From Gordonia iterans (GTDB lineage Bacteria; Actinomycetota; Actinomycetes; Mycobacteriales; Mycobacteriaceae), in the NCBI RefSeq assembly GCF_002993285.1, contig NZ_CP027433.1, positions 2,666,001 through 2,730,000 on the forward strand: 64,000 nucleotides of DNA. Direction: 5' to 3'. Made by a program: the position numbers and the translations under genes. Below, piece by piece: positions 35,283 to 46,631 of the stretch; position 1 is the stretch's first letter; each line of letters opens with the position of its first letter. The notes under the pieces were generated by a model. It was not told where the DNA came from, made no database searches, and saw only the letters and a program-made list of their open reading frames with translations.

Positions 35283-35716
35283 AGCCGCACCGGGGAACCG
35301 GCCCGGACCTCGCTGTCGGCGACCGCCGTGCCGGTGGCACAGTCGGCTCGCACCGATCCGGACGCGGTGAAGTACAGCTGGCCGTAGATGCCGAGCACCA
35401 GCGCTCCGACGGCCAGCACCAGCATCAGCATCCCGCCGAGCACACTGACCGGCCACACCCACGCGCGCAGATGCCGTCGCCACGCCCTCGGCGGCAGAGG
35501 CGGCCCAGGCGGCTGGAAGTACTGGACTCGCGGCTCCGGCGGCAGCGCCGAGTACGGATCGGCGGCGGCCGGAAACGGCACCCCGCGCCCGGCGTCGGGC
35601 GTCGACGGCGGGAACGCCATGTCCGGGCGGGTCTCCACCGGAGTTGCCCGCTCGGTCTGGTGCGCCCCCGGAGCCGTTCCGCCCGCCGCCGTGTCCGAAT
35701 CCTGCGGCTCGCTCAC
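35087..35716 (-). CDS. Pro-rich single-pass membrane protein of unknown function
   Basis: 209 residues. Residues 1-80 are Pro/Ala/Gly-rich and hydrophilic. One membrane helix lies near 89-112 (VSVLGGMLMLVLAVGALVLGIY). The outer part has two cysteines that could pair. The overall plan resembles the Cys-containing LppU-like proteins earlier in the window but without clear sequence identity. It starts 25 bp after tesB on the same strand and may be co-transcribed with it. Confidence 0.7.
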   Translation of the reverse strand: MSEPQDSDTAAGGTAPGAHQTERATPVETRPDMAFPPSTPDAGRGVPFPAAADPYSALPPEPRVQYFQPPGPPLPPRAWRRHLRAWVWPVSVLGGMLMLVLAVGALVLGIYGQLYFTASGSVRADCATGTAVADSEVRAGSPVRLYDTATGDLAAVGVLRGIVESADDRCVLPFTIDDVRSADAFLVEVGGLPPQRVTQDELSSGVVIG

Positions 35717-35741
35717 CGTGGTGTCCCCTCTCGTCCGGTCG

Positions 35742-36656
35742 TCAGCCGCGCGGCGGGAAGTACTTGATCAGCGCCTCCTGCACGACGGACGTCGCCAGCA
35801 GCCCGTCGCGCAGGAAGAACCGTCCCGAGCCGATGCCGCGCGAGCCCGCGGCCACCGGCGACTCCGTGGCGTAGAGCATCCACTCGTCGAACCGGAACTC
35901 GCGGTGGAACCACATCGAATGGTTGACCGTGGCCGCGAACAGCCGGTCCATGCCCCACGACAGCCCGTGGGTGGTGATGATCGAATCGAGCACCGTGGTG
36001 TCCGACGCGTACGCCATGGCCGCGACGTGCAGCAGCGGATCGTCCGGCAGCGCGCCGTCGGCCTTCATCCAGACGCGGTTGTGCTCGAGCGTCTCGCCGG
36101 CGCTCTTGACCTTCCACGTCGGGTCGTTCGCGAAACGGATGTCGATCGGATGCAGCGCGTTGACGAAGAGCGCGATCTGATCTTCATAGCCCTTGAAGTG
36201 CTCGCCGAGCGGCGGCAGTTCCTCCGGGTACGGCACCAGCGGACTCTCCACCGCGTGCTCCAGTCCCGCGCTGTTGTCCTGGAACGCCACGAGCATGGTG
36301 AAGACCTCCTCGCCGCCCTGCATCGCGGTGACCTGCCGGTTGGCGAAAGCCTTGCCGTCGCGGAAACGCTGGACGCGGTACTCCATCGGGCGGCTCACGT
36401 CGCCGCCGCGGATGAAGTGCGCATGCAGCGCGTGAACCGGCGGAGCGCCGCGGGTCAGCGTCCGCCCGGCGGCCACCACGCCCTGCCCGAGCAACTGCCC
36501 GCCGAACGTGCGCGCAGTCTTCTGGGTCGGGTGCTGACCGACGAAGAGATCGTCCTCCACCTGGTCGATGTCGAGGAGGGCGATCAGCTTCTCCAGGTCA
36601 CCGCCTTGGACATCACCGGCGTTCTGAGAGTTCTGCTCGTCCAGGTTGCGCGTCAT
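35742..36656 (-). CDS. tesB: Acyl-CoA thioesterase II
   Basis: 304 residues with the double hot-dog fold. It has RTFGGQLLGQGVVAAGRTL in the first half, VHALHAHFIRGGD, and SWGMDRLFAATVNHSMWFHREF in the second half with the catalytic Asp/Thr/Gln region. It hydrolyses medium- to long-chain acyl-CoA to free acid and CoA. It lies 52 bp downstream of pyk, the same order as in M. tuberculosis as I recall. The ATG at 36656 is a clear start. Confidence 0.95.
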   Translation of the reverse strand: MTRNLDEQNSQNAGDVQGGDLEKLIALLDIDQVEDDLFVGQHPTQKTARTFGGQLLGQGVVAAGRTLTRGAPPVHALHAHFIRGGDVSRPMEYRVQRFRDGKAFANRQVTAMQGGEEVFTMLVAFQDNSAGLEHAVESPLVPYPEELPPLGEHFKGYEDQIALFVNALHPIDIRFANDPTWKVKSAGETLEHNRVWMKADGALPDDPLLHVAAMAYASDTTVLDSIITTHGLSWGMDRLFAATVNHSMWFHREFRFDEWMLYATESPVAAGSRGIGSGRFFLRDGLLATSVVQEALIKYFPPRG

Positions 36657-36708
36657 CCCACAACCCTATGCGACGGCGCTCACGCCACCGCGGAGGTACC
36701 GTCGCCGC

Positions 36709-38142
36709 TCAGTGGTCCTGTTCGCCGATCCGGTGCAGGTGCAGCAGGTTGGTGGAACCGGGGACCTGCGGCGGCGCGCCCGCGACCACCACCACGACGC
36801 CGCCGCGCTTGACTGCGCCGTGCTCGTCGCAGAAGGCATCGAGCTGGTCGATCATCGCGTCCGTGCTGGACGCCCGGCCCACCAGGAAAGGCTCCACGCC
36901 CCAGCTCAACGCGAGCTGGTTGCGGATCAGTTCACTCGTGGTGAACGCCATCAGCTTGAGCCGCGAATGCAGGCGTGCGATGCGCCGGGCGCTGTCGCCG
37001 GTCTCGGTGAAGACCGCGATCGCGGCGACGTTCAGCCGTTCGCCGATGTCGCGGGCGGCGAACGTCAGCACCCCGCGCTGGGTGCGCGGAACGTGCTTGA
37101 GGTCGGGCACGGTTCGACGGCTCTCCTCGGCGGCGACGACGATCGAACTCATCGTGCGGACGGTCTCGAACGGGAACTTGCCCACCGAGGTCTCCCCGGA
37201 CAGCATCACCGCATCGGCGCCGTCGAGCACGGCGTTGGCGACGTCGGAGGTCTCCGCCCGCGTCGGCCGCGAGTTATCGATCATCGAGTCCAGCATCTGG
37301 GTGGCCACGATCACCGGCTTGGCGTTCTCGCGGGCGATCTGGATGGCACGCTTCTGCACCAACGGCACCTGCTCGAGCGGCATCTCCACGCCCAGATCCC
37401 CGCGCGCCACCATGATGGCGTCGAAGGCCAGCACGATCGCCTCGAGGTTGTCGATGGCCTCCGGCTTCTCCAACTTGGCCACCACCATCACGCGGTGACC
37501 GACACGATCCATGATCTCGTGCACCAGCTCGACGTCGCCGGGGCTCCGGACGAACGAGAGCGCGATCAGGTCCACGCCCAGCTCTAGAGCGAACTCCAGA
37601 TCGGCGATGTCCTTCTCGCTCAGCGCGGGCACCGAGATGTTCATGCCCGGCAGCGACAGCCCCTTGTGGTTGCTGACGGTGCCGCCCTCGGTGACCTTGC
37701 AGACCACGTCGTTGCCGTCCACCCCTTCGACGACGAGGCCGACCTTGCCGTCGTCCACGAGCAGCCGGTCGCCGGGCGTCGCGTCCTGGGCCAGCTGCTT
37801 GTAGGTGGTCGACACCCGGTCGTGGTCGCCCACGACGTCGTCGACGGTGATGCGGACGGTCTCGCCGGTGTTCCAGTCGACGGCGCCGTTCGGGCGGCCG
37901 TTGTCCTCGAACCAGCCGAGACGGATCTTGGGGCCCTGGAGATCGGCGAGAATGCCCACCGGCTTGCCGGTGGTCTTCGCGGCCTCGCGCACCGCGTGAT
38001 AAACGGCGCGATGGTCCTCGTGAGTGCCGTGGCTGAAGTTCATGCGGGCGACGTTCATCCCGCTTTCGACGAGCTCGGTGATGCGCTCTTGGGTGTTGGT
38101 TGCAGGGCCGAGGGTACAGACGATCTTGGTTCGACGAGTCAC
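36709..38142 (-). CDS. pyk: Pyruvate kinase
   Basis: 477 residues. It converts phosphoenolpyruvate and ADP to pyruvate and ATP. It begins VTRRTKIVCTLGPATN; catalytic motifs are MNFSHGTHEDH, LADLQGPKIR, MVVAKLEKPEAIDN and MVARGDLGVEMP, and the C-terminal allosteric domain ends GSTNLLHLHRI. The GTG at 38142 lies 7 nt after TAGCCT (38150-38155, minus), giving a leaderless message; the open frame to 38238 is antisense to the lgt tail and not used. Confidence 0.97.
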   Translation of the reverse strand: MTRRTKIVCTLGPATNTQERITELVESGMNVARMNFSHGTHEDHRAVYHAVREAAKTTGKPVGILADLQGPKIRLGWFEDNGRPNGAVDWNTGETVRITVDDVVGDHDRVSTTYKQLAQDATPGDRLLVDDGKVGLVVEGVDGNDVVCKVTEGGTVSNHKGLSLPGMNISVPALSEKDIADLEFALELGVDLIALSFVRSPGDVELVHEIMDRVGHRVMVVAKLEKPEAIDNLEAIVLAFDAIMVARGDLGVEMPLEQVPLVQKRAIQIARENAKPVIVATQMLDSMIDNSRPTRAETSDVANAVLDGADAVMLSGETSVGKFPFETVRTMSSIVVAAEESRRTVPDLKHVPRTQRGVLTFAARDIGERLNVAAIAVFTETGDSARRIARLHSRLKLMAFTTSELIRNQLALSWGVEPFLVGRASSTDAMIDQLDAFCDEHGAVKRGGVVVVVAGAPPQVPGSTNLLHLHRIGEQDH

Positions 38143-38158
38143 CCGGCTAAGGCTAGTC

Positions 38159-39748
38159 CTACTCCCGCGAACCGTCAGACGGAACCTCTCCGGATGCCGG
38201 CTCACCCGGCTCTTCGTCCGACTCCTGATCATCGGCACCGGACGGGGCGGCGTTGACGATCACCATCGACACGTCCTCACTGGCCACCACTTCGCGGATT
38301 TCGATGCCCCCGCCGGCGACCGGATCCGACTGCACGGTGTAGACCGCCGCCGCAGGCGGCACCTCGGCGTCATCGAACTCGTCCGAGTCGACCGGCACCG
38401 CGGCGGTCGTCCCTGTGGCGGTCGTCCCTGCGGCGGTCGTCCCTGCGGCGGTCGTCACGGCGGGGTCGTCGTCGGAAGAGGAGGCGACGCCTGCCTCGGT
38501 CGCGCCGGAGGACTCGGCGGCGGGCTTCTCCGACTCCTCAGCGTCGTCCGGCTCCTCAGCGTCGTCCGGCTCTTCAGCGTCGTCCGGCTCGACACCGCTG
38601 GGTTCCTCGGTATCGGCCGCCTCCCGGACCTCCTCCTCGTCCGGGTCAGCGGCCCAGGCGCGCGCTTCGCCGCCCAGCTTGTCTGACCCGCCCTGCTCGT
38701 AGGCCTCGTCCGGCGCTTCTACTTCGTCGGGTTCCGGGCCGTCGCCCTGGACGGCCGACTCCTGCCGCACCGCTGCGCCGTCCTCCCCGTCCGACGCATC
38801 CCCGTCCGACGCATCCTCATCGTCGATCGCCGGCGGCACATATCCGAGGTGACCCTCGGCGGCCAGCTCCTCGGCTCGGTCGGGCCAGTACATCGACAGC
38901 CCCGTCTCCCGGCCGCGCGGAGCGAGGACGAAGTAGAGCGCGGCGCACAGGAAGACGATCGCCGACGTGAACAGGTTGATGCGGAGGCCCAGCACCTGTG
39001 TGGCCTCGTCGGTGCGCATCAACTCGATCCAGAACCGGCCGGCGCAGTATCCGGCGACGTACAGCGCGAACAACCGGCCGTGCCCGATCCGGAACTGCCG
39101 GTCCACCACCACCAGGAGCACCACGATCAGGACGTTCCACACGATCTCGTACAGGAAGGTCGGGTGAACCACGCTGGCCACCGTCCCGGTCGACACCCCC
39201 TCGGGCAGCGCGATCCCCTCGCGCATGCCGTCCTGCCGGACGTACAGCTCCAGGCCCCACGGCAGGGTCGTCGGACCACCGTACAGTTCCTGATTGAAGT
39301 AGTTGCCCAGTCGGCCGATCGCCTGTGCCAGCAGAATCGCCGGGGCGATCGCGTCGCCGAAGGGCGGCAGCTTGATGCCCTTGGCGCGGCAGCCGATCCA
39401 CGCGCCGAGTGCGCCGAAGAACACCGCACCCCAGATGCCGAGTCCGCCGTCCCAGATGGCCAGCGCTCCGCCGACGCCTTTGCCGTCGGCGCCGAAGTAG
39501 CGGTGCCAGTCCGTGGCGACGTGGTAGATCCGACCGCCGATGAGTCCGAAGGGCACCGCCCACAGGGCGATGTCGAGCACATCGGCCGGCTGTCCGCCGC
39601 GCGCCCGCCAGCGCCGGTCGCCCCACCAGACGGCGACGACGATGCCGACGATGATGCAGAGCGCATAGGCACGCAACGGCACCGGCCCGAGGTGCCAGAC
39701 CCCCTGGGGCGGGCTGGGCAGATAGGCGAGAATGCTCGTGGAACTCAC
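38159..39748 (-). CDS. lgt: Prolipoprotein diacylglyceryl transferase with long acidic tail
   Basis: 529 residues. Residues 1-300 form the seven-helix Lgt enzyme, which moves diacylglycerol from phosphatidylglycerol to the lipobox Cys; the signature GRLGNYFNQELYGGPT and HPTFLYE are present. Residues about 305-529 are a low-complexity acidic tail with DAEEPDD and TTAAG repeats, predicted to be disordered and cytoplasmic. Such tails are known in mycobacterial Lgt, but this one is long. The GTG at 39748 lies 7-9 nt after a TAGGGT box; an in-frame GTG at 39757 is possible. It ends 16 bp before pyk. Confidence 0.96.
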   Translation of the reverse strand: MSSTSILAYLPSPPQGVWHLGPVPLRAYALCIIVGIVVAVWWGDRRWRARGGQPADVLDIALWAVPFGLIGGRIYHVATDWHRYFGADGKGVGGALAIWDGGLGIWGAVFFGALGAWIGCRAKGIKLPPFGDAIAPAILLAQAIGRLGNYFNQELYGGPTTLPWGLELYVRQDGMREGIALPEGVSTGTVASVVHPTFLYEIVWNVLIVVLLVVVDRQFRIGHGRLFALYVAGYCAGRFWIELMRTDEATQVLGLRINLFTSAIVFLCAALYFVLAPRGRETGLSMYWPDRAEELAAEGHLGYVPPAIDDEDASDGDASDGEDGAAVRQESAVQGDGPEPDEVEAPDEAYEQGGSDKLGGEARAWAADPDEEEVREAADTEEPSGVEPDDAEEPDDAEEPDDAEESEKPAAESSGATEAGVASSSDDDPAVTTAAGTTAAGTTATGTTAAVPVDSDEFDDAEVPPAAAVYTVQSDPVAGGGIEIREVVASEDVSMVIVNAAPSGADDQESDEEPGEPASGEVPSDGSRE

Positions 39749-39783
39749 GCGTGCCACCCTAACGGACAGCTCCGTCGGCGTGC

Positions 39784-40589
39784 TCAGGCGTTGCCGCGCA
39801 CCCCGTCGGCGAGTTCGCTCACTAGGGCGGCGACGGCCTCCTGACCCTGCTCGCTCGCGGAGACGATCGCCGACCCGACGATCACCCCGTCGGCGTATTC
39901 GGCGATCTCGGCGGCCTGCGCGCCGCTGCGCACACCGAGACCGACGCCGATCGGGATGTCGGAGTGCTCGCGGATCCGGGCGCACAGTTCCGGAGCCAGA
40001 TTCGAGACGGCGTCGCGCGCGCCCGTGACCCCCATGGTCGACGACGCGTACACGAAGCCGCGACAGTGATCGAGCGTCATCGCCAGCCGTTCAGGCGTCG
40101 ACGACGGCGCGACCAGGTAGATGCGGTCCAGTCGGTGGGCGTCCGAGGCCGCCTCCCACTCGGCGCCCTCATCCGGAATGAGATTCGGGGTGATCAGCCC
40201 GAGCCCGCCCGCGGCGGCGAGGTCCCGTGCGAACGCGTCGACACCGTACTTGAGCACGAGGTTCCAGTAGACCATCACCACCGGCGCGGCCCCCGCGTCG
40301 GCGACCGTCTCCACCGCAGCGAACACGTCGCGCACCCGGCTGCCGTTGGCGAGAGCCACCTGCGTCGCCTTCGCGATCGTCGGGCCGTCCATCACGGGGT
40401 CGGAGTACGGGATGCCGACCTCGACGACATCGCACCCGGCGGCGACCATGGTGCGCAGAGTGGTCAGCGAGTCGGCCACAGTCGGGTAGCCGACCGGCAG
40501 GTAGCCGATCAGGGCGGCACGGTCGTCGGCGCGGCAGGCCGCAAAAGTCCCCTCGAGTCGGCTTGTGCCGACCGCGTTGCGGTCAGTGA

Positions 40590-40593
<4 letters not shown>
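39784..40593 (-). CDS. trpA: Tryptophan synthase alpha subunit
   Basis: 269 residues. It cleaves indole-3-glycerol phosphate and passes indole to TrpB. TIM-barrel marks include [24 protein letters not shown] with the catalytic Asp, the Glu near the N-terminus in [21 protein letters not shown] and [11 protein letters not shown]. The ATG at 40593 overlaps the trpB stop (ATGA). Start to stop is of normal length. Confidence 0.97.
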
Positions 40594-41927
<1,334 letters not shown>

Positions 41928-41964
41928 GGCTGCCAGATCCCCTTACTTGTGGTGCGCGCCGAAC

Positions 41965-42783
41965 TCAGTGTGATGGCTTGGGGCACGACGGATGCGTGCC
42001 CGCCGTCACCAGGTCGGAGACCGCCTGCCGGGGGTCGCCACTGGTGACCAACCCCTCGCCGACGAGCACCGCGTCCGCGCCCGCACCGGCGTAAGCCAGC
42101 AGGTCGGCGGTGCCGCGGACACCGGACTCGGCGATCTTGATGACCTTCGACGGCAGGCCGGGCGCGATCCGGCCGAAGCAGTCGCGATCGACCTCCAGCG
42201 TCTTGAGGTTACGGGCGTTGACGCCGACGACGGTGGCACCGGCCTCGAGCGCACGGTCCGCCTCCTCCTCGGTGTGCACCTCCACCAGAGCGGTCATGCC
42301 GAGCGATTCGGTGCGGTCGAGGAGCGAGGCCAGCGCCTGCTGCTCCAGGGCCGCCACAATCAGCAGAATGACGTCCGCGCCGTGAGCGCGTGCCTCGTGG
42401 ATCTGATAGGGCCCGACGATGAAATCCTTGCGGAGGATCGGGATGTCGACGGCCGCACGCACCGCGTCGAGGTCGGCGAGGCTGCCGCGGAATCGTCGTT
42501 CCTCGGTGAGGACGCTGATGATGCGGGCACCGCCGGCCTCGTAGGCGCGGGCCAGATCGGCCGGGTCGGCGATGTTGGCCAGCTCGCCCTTGGACGGACT
42601 GGCCCGCTTCACCTCGGCGATGACGCCGATACCGGGTTGCCGCAGCGCGGCGGTCGCGTCCCGGGGTTCGGGGGCTCGGGCGGCGGCGACTTTCACCGCG
42701 GCCAGATCGAGAACCGCCTCGCGGGCGGCGACGTCAGCCCTGACCCCCTCGATGATCGAGTCGAGTACCGTGCCGCCAGTCAC
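41965..42783 (-). CDS. trpC: Indole-3-glycerol phosphate synthase
   Basis: 272 residues. It closes the indole ring from CdRP. Marks: [13 protein letters not shown] (catalytic Lys), [35 protein letters not shown] and IAESGVR. The GTG at 42783 begins [18 protein letters not shown], the expected N-terminus. A 108-bp gap (42784-42891) separates it from the preceding membrane-protein gene; I see no clear feature there, though it could hold an internal promoter. Confidence 0.97.
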   Translation of the reverse strand: MTGGTVLDSIIEGVRADVAAREAVLDLAAVKVAAARAPEPRDATAALRQPGIGVIAEVKRASPSKGELANIADPADLARAYEAGGARIISVLTEERRFRGSLADLDAVRAAVDIPILRKDFIVGPYQIHEARAHGADVILLIVAALEQQALASLLDRTESLGMTALVEVHTEEEADRALEAGATVVGVNARNLKTLEVDRDCFGRIAPGLPSKVIKIAESGVRGTADLLAYAGAGADAVLVGEGLVTSGDPRQAVSDLVTAGTHPSCPKPSH

Positions 42784-42891
42784 CGAGCCGTCCCCTTTCG
42801 TGCTGCGGCGCTGCGCCGCTCTGTCCGACCAGTGGAGTCCAGATTAGAGACCGTCCCGCACACCGCCGCCTCCGGGTCCCGGTAACCGCTC

Positions 42892-43641
42892 CTATGGGCG
42901 ATCGCCGGGCTCCTCGGTGGGGTCGACGCCCGAGTCCAGCGAGTCCCAGAACTCTCGTTCGGTCGGTGCCGGGCGGGCGTCTCCGGAGGCCTGTCGGCGC
43001 TCGTAATCGGCGAAGGCGCGCCGCTCCAGATCCTCCCGCCGCGCCGCGGGCGAGGTGTACTTGGACGACATCCGCCGCCCGGTCGACGCCGACCGCATCA
43101 TCGCGACCGCGCCGACCACCGCGCACACCGCCCCGAACAGCACCACCACGCCCGGCTCCCAGTCGGTGGTCACCGCCACCACCGTCGAGCGCGCCGGGAT
43201 CTCGACCACCCGGGTGGCGTAGAGGTCGTCGGTGCTGTTCAGCAGTGAGATCGCGGGGAACGCCGCCGCCACCCCACCGAGCGCGACCAGCACCGCCGCG
43301 GCACGCAGAATCACCCCGTGCAAGACGAACTGCACCGCCAGCGCCGCCAGGAAAAAGATCGCCACGGCCACCAGCCAGGGACTCCAGTCCGCGCCGATCA
43401 CGCTGAAGGTGCGCGCCTGAGTGAGTCCGTCCTCGGTGTAGACCTGCGCCCACTGCATGCGCGATGCCCCCCACAGCGCCGCGGCGGCGACGAGCAGGGC
43501 GACCACCGCGACCATCTGCGGTCGCCGGCTCGGCGCGGGAGCCGCCGCCCTATCGGGGTGGGCAGGCTGGGCCGGTTGGGGCTGCGCCGGTTGGGGCTCG
43601 GCCGGACCCTGGTGAACCGGATCCTGGTCGGGTGTGGTCAT
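42892..43641 (-). CDS. Trp-operon-associated membrane protein (TIGR02234-like)
   Basis: 249 residues. The N-terminus is Pro/Gln-rich, then four membrane helices lie at about 42-62, 84-108, 110-130 and 160-182, and the cytoplasmic tail carries [16 protein letters not shown]. Proteins of this family sit between trpE and trpC throughout actinobacteria and have no known function; a role in tryptophan supply is inferred only from position. The ATG at 43641 overlaps the trpE stop (ATGA). Confidence 0.85.
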   Translation of the reverse strand: MTTPDQDPVHQGPAEPQPAQPQPAQPAHPDRAAAPAPSRRPQMVAVVALLVAAAALWGASRMQWAQVYTEDGLTQARTFSVIGADWSPWLVAVAIFFLAALAVQFVLHGVILRAAAVLVALGGVAAAFPAISLLNSTDDLYATRVVEIPARSTVVAVTTDWEPGVVVLFGAVCAVVGAVAMMRSASTGRRMSSKYTSPAARREDLERRAFADYERRQASGDARPAPTEREFWDSLDSGVDPTEEPGDRP

Positions 43642-45188
43642 GACGGGACCTTTCCGGCGTCGGCGACCGGCCGCATCGTCGCTGCCGCAGCGATCGCGCC
43701 CAGCACCGCGTTCGCCTTGTTCCGCGCCTCGTTGAATTCGTACTCGGGGTCGCTGTCGGCCACCACACCGGCGCCGGCCTGCACGTAGGCGCGGCCCTGG
43801 GCCATCAGCGCTGTGCGGATCGCGATCGCGGTGTCCGCGTCTCCCGCGAAGTCCAGATAGCCGACGATGCCGCCGTACAGACCGCGCCGGGTCAGCTCGT
43901 TCTCCTCGATCAGCTCCATCGCACGCACCTTCGGCGCCCCGCTCAACGTGCCTGCCGGGAAGCAGGCGGTGACCGCGTCGAGCGCCTGCTTGCCGGCGCG
44001 CAGCCGGCCCGACACCGTCGACACCAGATGCATCACATGGCTGTACCGTTCCACCCGTCGGTAGTCGGTGACCCGTACGGTGCCGGGTTCGCAGACGCGG
44101 CCCAGATCGTTGCGGCCCAGATCGACCAGCATCAGATGCTCGGCGTTCTCCTTCTCGTCTTCCAACAGCCCCTTCGCGAGCAGCAGGTCCTCCTCCTCGG
44201 TGGACCCGCGCCACCGGGTGCCCGCGATCGGATGCGTGGTAGCGGTGCCGTCGGCGACCGTCACCAGTGCTTCCGGGGAGGAGCCGACGATGCTGAAAGG
44301 CTGCGCCGCCGCACCCGAGGCGCCCAGGGCAGGCAACCGGAGCAGGTACATGTACGGGCTCGGGTTGGAGGCACGCAGCACCCGGTAGACGTCGATGGGA
44401 TCGGCCTGTGTCGCCATCTCGAAGCGGATCGACGGCACCACCTGGAAGGCCTCCCCCGACTCGATCGCCTCGACCAGGCCCTCGACCACCGGGGTGAACT
44501 CGGCCAGGGTGCGCTGGGCGGTGAAGTCCGGCTCCACCCGCGAGAAGGTGGAGACCGTCGACGGCGCCGGTGCGGCGAGCGCCGCCGTCATCGCGTCGAG
44601 ACGGGCGACGGCGTCGTCGTACGCCTGCTCGACGCGATCGCTGCTCCCGTCGAAGTTGATGGCGTTGGCGATCAGCGTGATGGTGCCCTCGTGATGATCG
44701 AAGGCGGCCAGATCCGCGACGAGCAGCCAGAACATGTCGGGCAGCCCGAGATCGTCGACGGTCCGCTCGGGCAGGCGTTCCAGCCGCCGCGCGAAGTCGT
44801 AGGCCATGAATCCGACGAAGCCGCCGGTCAGCGGCGGCAAGCCGGGCAGCCGGTCGGTCTGCAAGAGGCTCAGCGACGCCGCCAGCGCCTGCAGCGGATC
44901 ACCGTGCGTGGGCGCGCCCGCTGGGATGGTGCCCCACCAATGCGTCTCCCCGTCGATGCTGGTCAACGCGGACGGTGAGCCGGCCCCGATGAACGACCAG
45001 CGCGACCACGACTGGCCGTTCTGGGCGGACTCCAGCAAGAAGGTCCCCTCCTTGTCGCCGGCGAGCTTGCGGTACGCCGACAGCGGAGTCTCCGAGTCGG
45101 CGAGGAGCTTCCGGGTGACCGGCACCACGCGGTGATCGGCGGCCAGGTCCAGGAACTGCTCCCGGGTGGTGGTGTGCTTAACCGTCAT
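43638..45188 (-). CDS. trpE: Anthranilate synthase component I
   Basis: 516 residues. It makes anthranilate from chorismate and ammonia supplied by a TrpG partner that is not in the window. Motifs: the feedback pocket LLESAQNG in the N-terminal domain, then [32 protein letters not shown] and [18 protein letters not shown] of the chorismate-binding domain. The ATG overlaps the stop of the tautomerase gene, coupling the two. No leader peptide with Trp codons is visible just upstream. Confidence 0.97.
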   Translation of the reverse strand: MTVKHTTTREQFLDLAADHRVVPVTRKLLADSETPLSAYRKLAGDKEGTFLLESAQNGQSWSRWSFIGAGSPSALTSIDGETHWWGTIPAGAPTHGDPLQALAASLSLLQTDRLPGLPPLTGGFVGFMAYDFARRLERLPERTVDDLGLPDMFWLLVADLAAFDHHEGTITLIANAINFDGSSDRVEQAYDDAVARLDAMTAALAAPAPSTVSTFSRVEPDFTAQRTLAEFTPVVEGLVEAIESGEAFQVVPSIRFEMATQADPIDVYRVLRASNPSPYMYLLRLPALGASGAAAQPFSIVGSSPEALVTVADGTATTHPIAGTRWRGSTEEEDLLLAKGLLEDEKENAEHLMLVDLGRNDLGRVCEPGTVRVTDYRRVERYSHVMHLVSTVSGRLRAGKQALDAVTACFPAGTLSGAPKVRAMELIEENELTRRGLYGGIVGYLDFAGDADTAIAIRTALMAQGRAYVQAGAGVVADSDPEYEFNEARNKANAVLGAIAAAATMRPVADAGKVPS

Positions 45189-45364
45189 CCGAGGGGCACC
45201 CCGCCGACGCCCCACTGGGTGCGCGGGATCTCGTTGATCGTCACCCACACCGAATCCGGGTCCTTCCCGGTCGCGCGCGCGTACGCCTCGGTGACCGCGG
45301 CGATGGTCTCGTTCTTCACCCGGTCACTCAGGCCGGGTGTCTGGGAGATCTGGATGAGCGGCAT
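45185..45364 (-). CDS. 4-oxalocrotonate tautomerase-like small protein
   Basis: 59 residues, beginning [18 protein letters not shown] and ending [11 protein letters not shown]. Pro2, the catalytic base of 4-OT enzymes, is present after removal of Met. [12 protein letters not shown] is the conserved second half of the fold. The substrate is unknown. The stop overlaps the trpE ATG (ATGA) and the gene begins 35 bp after hisI, so it is embedded in the his-trp run. It is short enough to be missed by gene finders. Confidence 0.88.
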   Translation of the reverse strand: MPLIQISQTPGLSDRVKNETIAAVTEAYARATGKDPDSVWVTINEIPRTQWGVGGVPLG

Positions 45365-45399
45365 GGCGTCGATCCTTCCTGGGTCGGGGTCGGTGGTGC

Positions 45400-45753
45400 T
45401 CAGCGGGCGGGGGCGCCGAACTCCAACGGGGTCGTGTCGAAGCAGCTGTGATTGCCTGTGTGGCAGGCCGCACCGGTCTGGTCGACCGTCAACAGCAGGG
45501 TATCGCCGTCGCAGTCGAGACGGGCATCGCGCACGTACTGCACGTGACCGCTGGTCTCGCCTTTGACCCAGTACTGCTGTCGGGACCGCGAGTAGTAGGT
45601 GGCGCGGCGGGTGGCGAGCGTGCGCTCGAGCGCCTCGTCGTCCATCCAGGCCATCATCAGCACCTCGCCGGTGCCGGCCTCCTGGGCGATGACGGCGAAG
45701 AGGCCGTCGTCGGTGCGCTTGAGGCGGGCGGCGAGGTCGGGGGGCAGTGCCAT
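45400..45753 (-). CDS. hisI: Phosphoribosyl-AMP cyclohydrolase
   Basis: 117 residues, the single-domain form; the HisE pyrophosphohydrolase is not fused and is not in the window. It opens the adenine ring in step 3 of histidine synthesis. Metal motifs are [13 protein letters not shown] and [10 protein letters not shown], and the [17 protein letters not shown] substrate loop is clear. It lies 25 bp downstream of hisF. Confidence 0.96.
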   Translation of the reverse strand: MALPPDLAARLKRTDDGLFAVIAQEAGTGEVLMMAWMDDEALERTLATRRATYYSRSRQQYWVKGETSGHVQYVRDARLDCDGDTLLLTVDQTGAACHTGNHSCFDTTPLEFGAPAR

Positions 45754-45778
45754 GGGGACTCCAGTCAGGTTGATCAGA

Positions 45779-46564
45779 TCAGTCGTGGTCGAGGCGGACG
45801 ACGATGCCGTCGGCGGCCATCGCGGCCTTCACATCGCCGATCGTGAGCTCGCCGAAATGGAAGACCGAGGCCGCCAGCACCGCATCGGCACCCGCCTCGA
45901 CGGCGGGCGGGAAATGCTCGGCCCGGCCCGCGCCGCCGCTGGCGATCACCGGAACGCTCACTGCGGCCCGGACCACCTCGATCATCGGCAGATCGAAGCC
46001 GTCCTTGGTGCCGTCGGCATCCATCGAGTTCAGCAGGATCTCGCCGACCCCGAGTTCCTCGCCGCGGCGGGCCCACTCGACGGCATCGATGCCCGTTCCC
46101 CGGCGCCCGCCGTGCGTGGTGACCTCCCAGCCCGACGGGGTGGGCTCGCCCCCTTCCGGGACACCGCGAGCGTCGACCGACAAGACGATGCACTGCGCAC
46201 CGAAGCGGCGGCTCATTTCGCTGAGCACCTCGGGCCGGGCGATGGCCGCGGTGTTCACGCTGACCTTGTCCGCACCCGCACGCAGCATCGCGTCGACGTC
46301 GTCGACGGTGCGGATCCCGCCCCCGACGGTCAGCGGGATGAAGATCTGGTCCGCGGTCCGGCTGACCACGTCGATCATCGTCGCGCGGCCGGAACTGGAG
46401 GCGGTGACGTCGAGGAAGGTCAGCTCGTCGGCGCCCTCCGCGTCGTACCGCGCGGCCAGTTCGACCGGGTCGCCCGCGTCGCGGAGGTTCTGGAAGTTCA
46501 CGCCCTTGACCACGCGGCCGTCGTCGACGTCCAGACACGGGATCACCCGTACTGCCAGGCTCAT
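45779..46564 (-). CDS. hisF: Imidazole glycerol phosphate synthase cyclase subunit
   Basis: 261 residues. A TIM-barrel that uses ammonia from HisH to form imidazole glycerol phosphate and AICAR. Catalytic Asp11 lies in [15 protein letters not shown] and the second Asp in [13 protein letters not shown]. Other marks are [12 protein letters not shown] and [12 protein letters not shown]. HisH is encoded five genes upstream in the same run. Confidence 0.97.
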   Translation of the reverse strand: MSLAVRVIPCLDVDDGRVVKGVNFQNLRDAGDPVELAARYDAEGADELTFLDVTASSSGRATMIDVVSRTADQIFIPLTVGGGIRTVDDVDAMLRAGADKVSVNTAAIARPEVLSEMSRRFGAQCIVLSVDARGVPEGGEPTPSGWEVTTHGGRRGTGIDAVEWARRGEELGVGEILLNSMDADGTKDGFDLPMIEVVRAAVSVPVIASGGAGRAEHFPPAVEAGADAVLAASVFHFGELTIGDVKAAMAADGIVVRLDHD

Positions 46565-46631
46565 GCTCGTCCCTCTCGTTTCGGCGAGTTCGCTTCTCGT
46601 TGTTCGGTGTCTGCACCGCGCGCCGGCGCGG

